From positions 124,001 through 188,000 of the forward strand of contig NZ_WNKG01000003.1 of assembly GCF_010119245.1 (NCBI RefSeq): a stretch of DNA of 64,000 nucleotides. The letters run 5' to 3'. The position numbers and the translations under genes are program-made. The notes under the pieces are model-generated. The model was not told where the DNA came from and made no database searches. It saw nothing but the letters and a program-made list of their open reading frames with translations. The DNA comes from Cyclobacterium salsum. GTDB lineage: Bacteria > Bacteroidota > Bacteroidia > Cytophagales > Cyclobacteriaceae. This document shows, one piece after another, positions 17,066-24,433 of the stretch (within the stretch, counting starts at the first letter, position 1; each line of letters starts with the position of its first letter).

Positions 17066-19448
17066 TTTTTACGATCAGTTTTTTGGTAAATTCAACATGC
17101 TCCAGTGGCTCATGTGAAATAATGATAAAGGAACGGTTTTCCTCTTTATTGATGTAGTTCTCAATTTTTTCTCTGGATTCGCGATCAATACCGGATAGGG
17201 TTTCATCCAAAATGATCAATTCTGCTTTGGATAAAAATGCCCGCATAAGCAATATTTTCTTCCGCTGACCGGTAGATAAGTTTCGACCCTGCTCATTGAT
17301 AATAAAATCCAGCCCCTCCGTTTTCTCTGAAATGAACTCGTAAAATCCCAGTTCTTTTGCCAATTCCAATACTTTTCTTGTATGGATATCGTATTGAAAC
17401 GCCATATTATAGCCAAGGGTGTCATTGAAAAGGATGTCTTCATTGCTTACCAGCAGGATTTTTTTTCGAATGGATCCTTGTTGGTAAAAGGAAAATTTCT
17501 CTCCATTCAGGAAAATCTCACCGGTTTCCGGTGGATAAAGCAGCGATAGCACCTTACAGAAGGTACTTTTGCCGGTTCCATTGCGACCCTCCATATGAAT
17601 TTTCTCCCCCTTGAAAATCGTAATATTCAGGTCACTGAAAATCGGTTTGTGAGGCAGGTAACTGAATCCTACCTGTTGAAATTCAATGGATTCTATCTGA
17701 TCAATTTTGATTTTCTGGTGGATGGATTTAGATTCCGGTTGGCCTGCCTTACTAAAATCAAAATACCGGCGTAGGATGATCTCATTTTCCTGAATGTCCA
17801 GGCTTTCGTCCAAAATGCCCCTTACTGCTGAAAAGACTTGCGAAGAAAATGCAATATAGGTGATGATCTGACCCGCTGTGATGTCCTGGTATAAAATGGC
17901 ACTTCTGGATAAAAATAGCATGATCATGGCGGAAGCTATGGCAATCACCATATGAATCACTCCCGAGTTTAACAGGGCGACATACCTCACCCTTTTTTGA
18001 GTCGCCAGTATTTGTTTTATTTTCGGTATCAGCCTTTGTAAAAATGCCGTTTCCATCCTGAATGATTTGATGACCTGAAGCCCATCAATATTTTCAAAAA
18101 GTGCGGAAAATAAATTTGATTTTTCGAAAAAACGCCGGTTTTCGTTCGACCTGATATGGGGGGTGATTAAGTAAAACCATATGATAAAGATAACCAATAC
18201 AGCCACTACGATGAGGGTGACTTTCCAGTGTATGGCAAACATCAGTGCCAACGCAGCTATACTGACAAAAGCGTCAATCAATATTCTTGTAAAAAATTTA
18301 ATAAAGAATGACTTTAACTTGAGACTGTCTTTGATCCGTTCGGTAAGATCTCCGCGGCTGAAAGTCTGGATATAGCGGATGGGTAGCATATTCAGCTTCT
18401 CTGCAAAAGAAGTCAGAAAATAGTTATCGAAAATATTTCCCAAGTGAATGGCAATGTATTTTTTATAAATGCCGATCATCAGGTTAAAAATCTTGAAAAA
18501 CATCAAACCAAATGCAAAAAACAGTAGCAGGTTCAGGTCCTTGTCCGGGAGCACATGGTCGATCAAAACCTGACTTTTGAACAGGGTAAACTGGCTGAAA
18601 AAAGAAACTAAGATCGCAGTAACAATATAAATACTCCATAGCCTGTGGAAAGGTTTCATTTCCTTAAATAGCCGGAAATAGGGATTTTTAGATCGTTCGT
18701 CGGTGGCTTTTGCTTCTGTTGAAATCTGTACCCCAGCCCCCTTTTTAATGGTAAGGACCACAGGTACTTTTAACCTGATTTTTGAAGATTTGATTTTCAT
18801 TGCCCGGAACTGCTTGGGCAACATGCTCAGGTCCTGATGGAAAAGTAAATCTGCCAAAAAATCCTTTTCAGCACCTTCATTGGCAAACCCAAAATTCTTT
18901 TTCAGATAAGAAAAGTAAGTCAGTTTATTGATTATGGTGTCCTTGTCCATCTCCTCGACCTTTTCCACAGAGATGCCATAAGGTTCCAGTTCCTGGGAAA
19001 CTATTTGTTCGATAAGGTCATGATTATTCACAAAATCATAATTGACACTGGCATAATGGGCTCGGTGCATCAATTCTGAAAATGACCACCGATAGCTTTG
19101 TCCGTCTGCCGGATCGAGAATTTTGAGCTTTTTGTTTTTCAAGCCCTCTATTACCACAAAATGTAATCCTTTCCTGTTTTTAATGGATAGGATGCAGGGC
19201 GTAGCGTCTTTGATCTTTTGGGCATCAAATTTAAGGCTGTTGACATCCAGCAGGTTGAATTTTACATCAAAAGATTGATTTGAAAAGAAATCCTTGATGT
19301 CGTGAAGGCTGGAACCCGTTTCTGAGATGAAAATATTATCTTCAATGTATTCCCTGCCTACAGGAATGTGGTGCAGATTGTAAATAATCTTTGCTGCGCT
19401 GATGCCACAATCGTTGTGCTTGAGTTGTTGTTCATTCACACCACGCAT
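17022..19448 (-). CDS. C39 peptidase-containing ABC exporter (PCAT)
   Basis: The 808-residue protein starts with a C39 cysteine-peptidase domain. It has oxyanion Gln8 and nucleophile Cys14 (NDCGISAAK), His in KGLHFVVIEG and Asp in LDPADG. Every catalytic position is present, so leader cleavage should work. An unusually long linker (about 140-270) precedes the six-TM ABC domain (about 275-555). The nucleotide-binding domain has Walker A GRNGTGKST, signature LSTGQ, Walker B LIILDE and H-loop ISHEP. PCATs remove leader peptides, usually after a double-glycine-type site, and export the core. The gene overlaps the kinase by 17 bases. The Ser-rich peptide at 20784 is the obvious cargo (inferred). 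Confidence 0.9.
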   Translation of the reverse strand: MRGVNEQQLKHNDCGISAAKIIYNLHHIPVGREYIEDNIFISETGSSLHDIKDFFSNQSFDVKFNLLDVNSLKFDAQKIKDATPCILSIKNRKGLHFVVIEGLKNKKLKILDPADGQSYRWSFSELMHRAHYASVNYDFVNNHDLIEQIVSQELEPYGISVEKVEEMDKDTIINKLTYFSYLKKNFGFANEGAEKDFLADLLFHQDLSMLPKQFRAMKIKSSKIRLKVPVVLTIKKGAGVQISTEAKATDERSKNPYFRLFKEMKPFHRLWSIYIVTAILVSFFSQFTLFKSQVLIDHVLPDKDLNLLLFFAFGLMFFKIFNLMIGIYKKYIAIHLGNIFDNYFLTSFAEKLNMLPIRYIQTFSRGDLTERIKDSLKLKSFFIKFFTRILIDAFVSIAALALMFAIHWKVTLIVVAVLVIFIIWFYLITPHIRSNENRRFFEKSNLFSALFENIDGLQVIKSFRMETAFLQRLIPKIKQILATQKRVRYVALLNSGVIHMVIAIASAMIMLFLSRSAILYQDITAGQIITYIAFSSQVFSAVRGILDESLDIQENEIILRRYFDFSKAGQPESKSIHQKIKIDQIESIEFQQVGFSYLPHKPIFSDLNITIFKGEKIHMEGRNGTGKSTFCKVLSLLYPPETGEIFLNGEKFSFYQQGSIRKKILLVSNEDILFNDTLGYNMAFQYDIHTRKVLELAKELGFYEFISEKTEGLDFIINEQGRNLSTGQRKKILLMRAFLSKAELIILDETLSGIDRESREKIENYINKEENRSFIIISHEPLEHVEFTKKLIVKNGSIEQLQLQYQGA

Positions 19449-20667
19449 AGTATTTTTTTTCTTGTCCTGTCTTTACGATTGCTGTTTGCTTAAAACTGGC
19501 CAATAAATCCCCAGCATCCCGGTACCTTTGTTCAGGATTTTTGGAAACACAGCGGGAAATGATACCTTTCAATTCAGGGTTTAATTCCCTTTTCCAAACG
19601 GTTTTCTCTGGAACAACGAAATCGTCGTTTTTTATGCTATGGGACAAATCCTCCCATATAAATCCCTTAAAGGGCTCATTTCTAAAAAAAATAAAATACA
19701 TGACCAGGCCTAATTGATAGACATCCGAATAGAAATCAGGGAATTTGGTGAATTTATTAATGGTGGTAGTATTGATCCGTTCGGGAGGCATGTAGTACAT
19801 CACGCCACCTTTTTTTACCGTTTCCGAAGCCGGGTGATCATGGGTAAGGGCCAGACCCAGGTCGATGATTTTTACATTTTGTTTTTCACCCACCATTATA
19901 TTCGAAGGATGAATGTCCCCATGTATTATTTTAGCCGAATGTAGTTGGGCAAATCCCTTTAAAATTTCAAATACCAATCCATAGGCCTCATTTTCTGTCA
20001 ATAGGGGATGGTGCCTTAGAAACCTGGGCAAGCTTTCTCCTTCTATCCATTCCATGACGATATAAGCATATTCATTGCCTACCTGCTCAAAATGATAAGC
20101 CCTACATAAGCTATTTACCCTTTCGCCTTTGCACAACAAATGGTATTCGTGCTTGAATTGGGAAAGTTCTTTTTGAAATTGTTTTGGGTTTTCTGTCTTT
20201 TTGCTACACAATAATTTAATGACATACGTTTGAAGTCCCCCACTTTTACGAACCTTATAGAGGTCCACAAATTTTTTATTGGATATTAAATGAAGGATGT
20301 CAAAAACCCCTAACGTATCACCTGCCTCAAAATAGGGTAACCTGGGCTGTGGATTCTCGGCTGCCTTTTCACTCACTAAGAAGCTTCTTTTCTTAAAAAT
20401 TTTAAAAATGGTTTCACAATGTGCCATTAAGTTGTTTTTCTCCGTTCCCAGTTCCCCTGCAATCTCATCAACTACCTCGTCCAACGTTTTAGGTGAACTA
20501 AATTTCTCAAGGAAATACCTTACACTGGAATTGATTAAAAAACCTTTTTTTAGATGGCCTGCAGTGATTACATGATGATTTTCTTTGAAGCGTTCAGGAC
20601 ACAATTCCCGATTGTAATCCATAGGGGAAATGATATGCAGGCTTTTTGAAATCTGGTATTTTTCCAT
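19432..20667 (-). CDS. Protein kinase with N-terminal PqqD/RRE-like domain
   Basis: The start at 20667 (MEKYQISK) is preferred; an in-frame ATG at 20754 would read through the hairpin after the peptide gene. The 411-residue protein first has a ~75-residue winged-helix-like segment (about 28-100: FLINSSVRYFLEKF, TLDEVVDEIAGEL, IFKIFKKRSFLV). It has the pattern of PqqD-like RiPP recognition elements. The kinase domain follows: VIKLL (Lys), an aC Glu, IVMEWIEGESL hinge, HGDIHPSN catalytic loop (HRD changed to HGD), IDLGLA (DFG to DLG), YMPPE (APE to PPE) and SDVYQLG. The glycine-rich loop is degenerate (no Gly in LISNKKFVDLYKV), an oddity. It lacks the lyase and cyclase domains of LanKC/LanL enzymes. 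The likely job is recognising and phosphorylating the upstream Ser-rich peptide (inferred). Confidence 0.8.
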   Translation of the reverse strand: MEKYQISKSLHIISPMDYNRELCPERFKENHHVITAGHLKKGFLINSSVRYFLEKFSSPKTLDEVVDEIAGELGTEKNNLMAHCETIFKIFKKRSFLVSEKAAENPQPRLPYFEAGDTLGVFDILHLISNKKFVDLYKVRKSGGLQTYVIKLLCSKKTENPKQFQKELSQFKHEYHLLCKGERVNSLCRAYHFEQVGNEYAYIVMEWIEGESLPRFLRHHPLLTENEAYGLVFEILKGFAQLHSAKIIHGDIHPSNIMVGEKQNVKIIDLGLALTHDHPASETVKKGGVMYYMPPERINTTTINKFTKFPDFYSDVYQLGLVMYFIFFRNEPFKGFIWEDLSHSIKNDDFVVPEKTVWKRELNPELKGIISRCVSKNPEQRYRDAGDLLASFKQTAIVKTGQEKKYYAWCE

Positions 20668-20731
20668 TTTGGGGCTATTTTGATGTAGTTGGTTTCCAGA
20701 AGTATAATTTTGACACTCCGCATTGAAAAAG

Positions 20732-20771
20732 AAAGATGACCCGGCTAGGATCAACCTGCCAGGCCATCTTT
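20732..20771 (-). terminator. Hairpin with T-run between peptide and kinase genes (attenuator)
   Basis: On the minus strand AAAGATG-gCC-t-GGC pairs with GCC-g-GG-t-CATCTTT around a short loop, with single mismatches, followed by CTTTTTC. It begins 12 bases after the peptide stop codon. Its position fits a partial terminator that makes far more peptide mRNA than mRNA for the downstream enzymes, as in many precursor-peptide operons. Confidence 0.6.
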
Positions 20772-20783
20772 GCTTAACTTGGA

Positions 20784-20942
20784 TTAAGAACTGGAAGAAC
20801 TTTCAGAGCTCACAGAGCTCAAAGAACTTTCAGAGCTTTCGGAGCTTTCACCACTCATAGAGCTGGCACTGCTACCTGCTGCTACGATTTCATTGATGTT
20901 TTCTCCTTTCAATTCAGACATGAATTTTTCTAAAGTAATCAT
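20784..20942 (-). CDS. Ser-rich precursor peptide with xSS repeats (RiPP-like)
   Basis: This 52-codon gene starts at ATG 20942-20940 and ends at TAA 20786-20784. No earlier in-frame ATG exists in the adjoining leader. Residues 1-23 form a leader with a charged amphipathic helix (ITLEKFMSELKGENINEIV) ending AAG. Residues 24-52 contain 20 Ser of 29, arranged as two-Ser blocks: SSASSMSG, then ESS three times, LSS, VSS, ESS and a terminal SSS. It has no Cys or Thr, so lanthionine rings are excluded. AAG before SS resembles a C39 cleavage site (Val at -4, Ala-Gly at -2/-1). It is first gene of the operon with kinase, C39 exporter and PP2C. The bias is in the protein, not a simple DNA repeat: Ser codons alternate between TCT, AGC, AGT and TCC. 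I know of no named family. Confidence 0.8.
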   Translation of the reverse strand: MITLEKFMSELKGENINEIVAAGSSASSMSGESSESSESSLSSVSSESSSSS

Positions 20943-21355
20943 GATGATAAAATTTAGGTTAATTGGCTACTCTGTTATGTAGGGTTTTCACCGTACCCCT
21001 CCAGGTACCATGGTCTGGTTTTTACAAAACTTATTGGTGGGTTTTATGCTAGCTGCCAATAAGTCATTGTACTGAGTAATCGAAGCCGAGGTATTATTTG
21101 TAACTATTATTTAACAAAAAATTAATATTAGCTCCTGATATAGGGCGAATTGGGTCCAGTATTTTGTTGTAAAAATTAATTTTATTTTGAAAAAGGATTA
21201 AAAAATTAGCTTTTTTATGCCGTTCATTTACATTTAAAAAAATATGAAAAAAAGACCTTGATTTTGGTGTTTGACGGCTGGCTATTTTAAAATTTAAAGA
21301 GGGTTAAAAAAATAAATCTGCCTTCTTTGGTTAATTGTTAATTTTAAAAAGTGCC
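20943..21355. other. AT-rich intergenic region, promoter of the peptide operon
   Basis: No gene is seen. It contains the 5' leader of the peptide operon, including a small minus-strand hairpin (GTACC...GGTAC, about 20990-21012). Confidence 0.4.
21025..21033 (-). promoter_or_regulatory. Candidate -7 element of the peptide operon
   Basis: The minus strand reads TAAGTTTTG, one base longer than the Bacteroidota -7 consensus TAnnTTTG, with a TTG about 23 bases upstream. It would give a 5' leader of roughly 75 bases before the peptide start. This is a weak, by-eye call. Confidence 0.3.
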
Positions 21356-22075
21356 TTATTTTTTCCAATTGTCCGTGTTTAGCCCAAAGCCGATAAACAG
21401 GCTGGTGTACGAGCTCCTGCTGCTGCCAGCTACCCTTACTTCAGGTTCACCGGGCCTGGAAGTAGTTTGTACCATTTCATCTGTTACCCTTAGACCCTGT
21501 TGATGCCTGATACCCACCATAAAGTAATTTTTGTTTCTGGTATACCTTTTTATACCTGCCTCAAGCCTGAGTCCCAGACCATAGGGGCTGACTTGGTCTA
21601 CATCCCTGTTAAAGTTGTCATGAAGCTCGTTAAAAGCGGTAATTGGGTTTCTGATCTCCTGGGGAAGCAGTGTGAAGCCAACGGAAGGCTGCAAATAAAA
21701 GCCATATTTTTCTTTTTCAATAGTGTACCTGGCTCCTAAAGCAAAAGTAGGCATTTCATAGTTGGTCGGACCGAGATAGGTAAACCCACCAGTTCCAAAA
21801 TCCCCGGAATTCCTCACCGCCATGGACCTGACAAATAATTCCGCCTGGGTAATGAGTTGCCAATGGTCTGATAAACGGGTAAGGGCTCCCAAACCAAGGT
21901 GATAACTTAATTGGTTATAAGGTTCGTTTTGGGGCTGGATATCGGAAGGGCTTGTTTCAAAATCCATGTAAGAAAGGGAAGGCCCTCCATATACTTCTAA
22001 CCTTATCTGAGCTGAAGAATGCAGGCTAACGATAAAACAACCTATGAAAAGTAATAAATGTAGTTTTTTGAACAT
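21356..22075 (-). CDS. Outer-membrane beta-barrel protein (PorT-like)
   Basis: The 239-residue protein has a signal peptide ending LHSSAQ. The mature part consists of alternating strands (IRLEVYGGPSLSYMDF, YHLGLGALTRL, FALGARYTIEKE, GFYLQPSVGFTLL, GLGLRLEAGIKRY) and ends in the strand SYTSLFIGFGLNTD. This matches small eight-stranded barrels of the PorT/OMP_b-brl type. It lies upstream of the peptide operon on the same strand but separated by 413 bases with a likely promoter, so it is probably independent. Function unknown. Confidence 0.7.
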   Translation of the reverse strand: MFKKLHLLLFIGCFIVSLHSSAQIRLEVYGGPSLSYMDFETSPSDIQPQNEPYNQLSYHLGLGALTRLSDHWQLITQAELFVRSMAVRNSGDFGTGGFTYLGPTNYEMPTFALGARYTIEKEKYGFYLQPSVGFTLLPQEIRNPITAFNELHDNFNRDVDQVSPYGLGLRLEAGIKRYTRNKNYFMVGIRHQQGLRVTDEMVQTTSRPGEPEVRVAGSSRSSYTSLFIGFGLNTDNWKK

Positions 22076-22191
22076 GGTAATATAAATTAAAATCCATAAA
22101 TAAATACATCACCTAATATCCATATAAACGTTAGTTTAAAGAAATTTTTTAACATATTTTATAGTTTGTTCTGGTAAATGGGGCCCGGAAT

Positions 22192-22503
22192 AACCCTTGA
22201 GGTCTTTGAGACCTCGAGGGTTTTTTTCGAGCACGCGCTGCGGAAAGACCTTCGGGGTTGGGAAAACCCCAAAGGTCAATGCCTGTAACCGTTGAGGTCT
22301 TCGAGACCTCGAGGGTTTTTTCGAGCACGCGCTGCAGAAAGACCGTCGGGGTTGGGAAAACCCCAACGGTCGATGTCTCTAACCCTTGAGGTCTTCGGGA
22401 CCTCGAGGGTTTTTTTCGAGCACGCGCTGCAGAATACGGGGTTGGGAAAACCCCAACGGTCAATGTCTGTAACCCTTGAGGTCTTCCCGACCTCGAGGGT
22501 TTT
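22192..22503. repeat. Tandem array of ~94-bp double-hairpin units
   Basis: Three full units (22192-22286, 22287-22380, 22381-22470) and a partial fourth (22471-22503) occur head to tail. Each unit has hairpin A (AACCCTTGAGGTC ... GACCTCGAGGGTT plus a T-run on the + strand), a GAGCACGCGCTGC spacer and hairpin B (GACCG-TCGGGGTT ... AACCCCA-CGGTC). Loop bases of hairpin A vary freely (TTTGA, TTCGA, TTCGG, TTCCC) while its inner stem is constant. In hairpin B, unit 1 has GACCT/AGGTC and units 2 GACCG/CGGTC, a paired change. Unit 3 has lost the 5' outer arm of hairpin B. The array lies between two minus-strand genes. Confidence 0.85.
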
Positions 22504-22538
22504 GATACGTGTCCGTTCGGCGAGGAGACCGTCCTTTA

Positions 22539-23954
22539 TCAATTTCCATCCATTTCCCGCTCCCAGCGATCTCGCGATTGCCTTAGTTCACGGAGGATTG
22601 CCGGGAAATCAGCTTTCAGGTCCCGGCTTTCTGCCAGGTCCTGCTCCAGATTATACAAACTCAGGGTGCCAGCGCTCCGGTCTTCCAGGAGTTTCCAGGG
22701 ACCCCTCCTCACCGCAATGGCCTCCGGAGTTCTCCAGAAAAGGGTCCTTTCGGACATTTTTCCTCCGGAGGTAAGGATGGGTAGCAGGCTTTTCCCGTCC
22801 AGTCGGTCCGGTCCTTCCGGGTCGGGCAGCGGCTGTCCCGTCACCGCCAAAAAGGTGGGCAAGAGGTCAAAGGTGGCCAAGGATTCGTGAGTCTGACTCC
22901 CCGCCGGAATTTTTCCAGGCCACCAGGCGATGGCCGGTACCCGGTGTCCACCTTCATACAGATCCGATTTTTCACCCCGAAGCAAGCCATTGGATCCCAC
23001 GACAGGCCAGGTTTCGCCCTGGTAATCCAGGTATTGCCCATTATCCGAGGTAAAAAACAACAGGGTGTTTTGATCCAGCCCTTCCGCTTTAAGATAAGCT
23101 AGCAGTTTCCCGACGTTCCGGTCCAGTGCTTCAATCATGCTTACCAGTACGTCGGGGACTTCTTCAGGTGCATGCGGGCCCAATTTACTGGCAGGTCCGG
23201 GAAGGCTGGAGGTGTAATCGACTCCTTCCTGGCGGGTTTCCAGTTGGTTATCTGCTGGCGATTGCCAGGGAAAATGGACCCCTAAATGGGCCAGATACAG
23301 GAAAAATGGTTGCCCTTTGTTCTCTGCTATAAATTGAATCCCATTGTCGGTGATGACATCCGTGGTATATCCTTCCTGGAAAGACAGGCGTTCATTGTTC
23401 CACCAGTCCGGATAACCGAAGCGATCCAATTTGGAGAAGTAGTCCCCATCACCCGAAGTCAGGCCGCGGAAGGTGTCAAAACCAAAATTCCGGGGATTGG
23501 CATCCGGATGGTTGCCCAGGTGCCATTTGCCAAAAAAAGCGGTGGCATAACCGGCTTTTTTCAGGTAATCCGCCATTGTCGGTGTAGAATACAGGTCCTC
23601 CCGGGCAATTCCCTTAATGGCTCCAATCCCTTTTTCCTGCCAATCTCCCGGTAGGGGATCTTCTATGCCGAGCCGCTGCTGGTACCTTCCGGTCAATAGG
23701 GCCGCGCGGGTAGGAGAACACATGGCGCCGTTGCTGTGAAAGTCGGTAAAAAGCATGCCTTCTTTTGCCAGGCGATTAAGGTGAGGGGTGTGTGCGTTAC
23801 CGCCATAAAAGCCCCCTAAATCCCCATAGCCCAGGTCATCTGCCAGAATGACGATAATATTGGGAGCCGAACCTTCAGGAAGCCGATCTTGGGCATGGCC
23901 CGGATTCAGCCAGGTAAGCAGGCAGATCAGGAATAGCACTATTTTTACCTTCAT
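22539..23954 (-). CDS. Formylglycine-dependent sulfatase (S1 family)
   Basis: The 471-residue secreted enzyme has a signal ending PGHAQ, the metal motif IILADDLGYGD and the maturation motif C79-S-P-T-R, whose Cys is converted to formylglycine. It also has GKWHLG and FFTSDNG, so all catalytic blocks of type I sulfatases are seen. It hydrolyses sulfate esters, presumably on a carbohydrate. It is divergent from the SusC gene at 24434, so a shared regulatory region of about 480 bases separates them, and together with the two other sulfatases nearby it suggests a sulfated-glycan substrate. Confidence 0.9.
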   Translation of the reverse strand: MKVKIVLFLICLLTWLNPGHAQDRLPEGSAPNIIVILADDLGYGDLGGFYGGNAHTPHLNRLAKEGMLFTDFHSNGAMCSPTRAALLTGRYQQRLGIEDPLPGDWQEKGIGAIKGIAREDLYSTPTMADYLKKAGYATAFFGKWHLGNHPDANPRNFGFDTFRGLTSGDGDYFSKLDRFGYPDWWNNERLSFQEGYTTDVITDNGIQFIAENKGQPFFLYLAHLGVHFPWQSPADNQLETRQEGVDYTSSLPGPASKLGPHAPEEVPDVLVSMIEALDRNVGKLLAYLKAEGLDQNTLLFFTSDNGQYLDYQGETWPVVGSNGLLRGEKSDLYEGGHRVPAIAWWPGKIPAGSQTHESLATFDLLPTFLAVTGQPLPDPEGPDRLDGKSLLPILTSGGKMSERTLFWRTPEAIAVRRGPWKLLEDRSAGTLSLYNLEQDLAESRDLKADFPAILRELRQSRDRWEREMDGN

Positions 23955-24433
23955 CTCGCAATGTACTTTATTTAGTATACGTGCCTGATAGCATATTGGG
24001 CCATTTGCCAGGGAAGTGGAATGGCTTTCCTCTCAACTCGGACTCCTTAATAGTAGGAAAGGCATGGCTTAGATTCCCGAAATCCCGCTACCATCGGCGT
24101 TGGAGGAGCATGAAGAGGACCGGTTGACGTATAATTTTCGGAGAATTAAACAGACTTTATGCTGCCATTTGCAGATTTTACTTTGGATTTTAAAAAAATA
24201 CTGGTTATTAAAATAAAAAATTTAGGTAACTCCTGGATTTAGACAAAAAAAATTATAAAATTGAACTTCTAAATCAATCAATGTAATTTTATACCTTGGA
24301 AAAAAATGCTATTGCCTATGTAACAAAGAAACCGACAGTCACCTAATTTTATCGGATTGTCAAAAATTAAGTAACCATTTTATCAAAATGTTCATGTATT
24401 GCAAATGCTTACCTGAACCTGACCAATCAAAAA
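23955..24433. other. Divergent intergenic region between sulfatase and SusC
   Basis: This is AT-rich and holds promoters for both directions. No gene is seen, and no perfect -7 consensus was found by eye. Confidence 0.4.

Noticed and set aside
20668-20754. Earlier start of the kinase gene
   Set aside because: It lies within and just after the attenuator hairpin, and the added residues look non-coding.
19432-20942. Class III/IV lanthipeptide locus
   Set aside because: The kinase lacks lyase and cyclase domains, and the precursor has no Cys, so lanthionine or labionin rings cannot form.
22192-22503. CRISPR array
   Set aside because: Units are contiguous and wholly alike, with no distinct spacers, and the repeats are 90-95 bp of paired hairpins; no cas gene is near.
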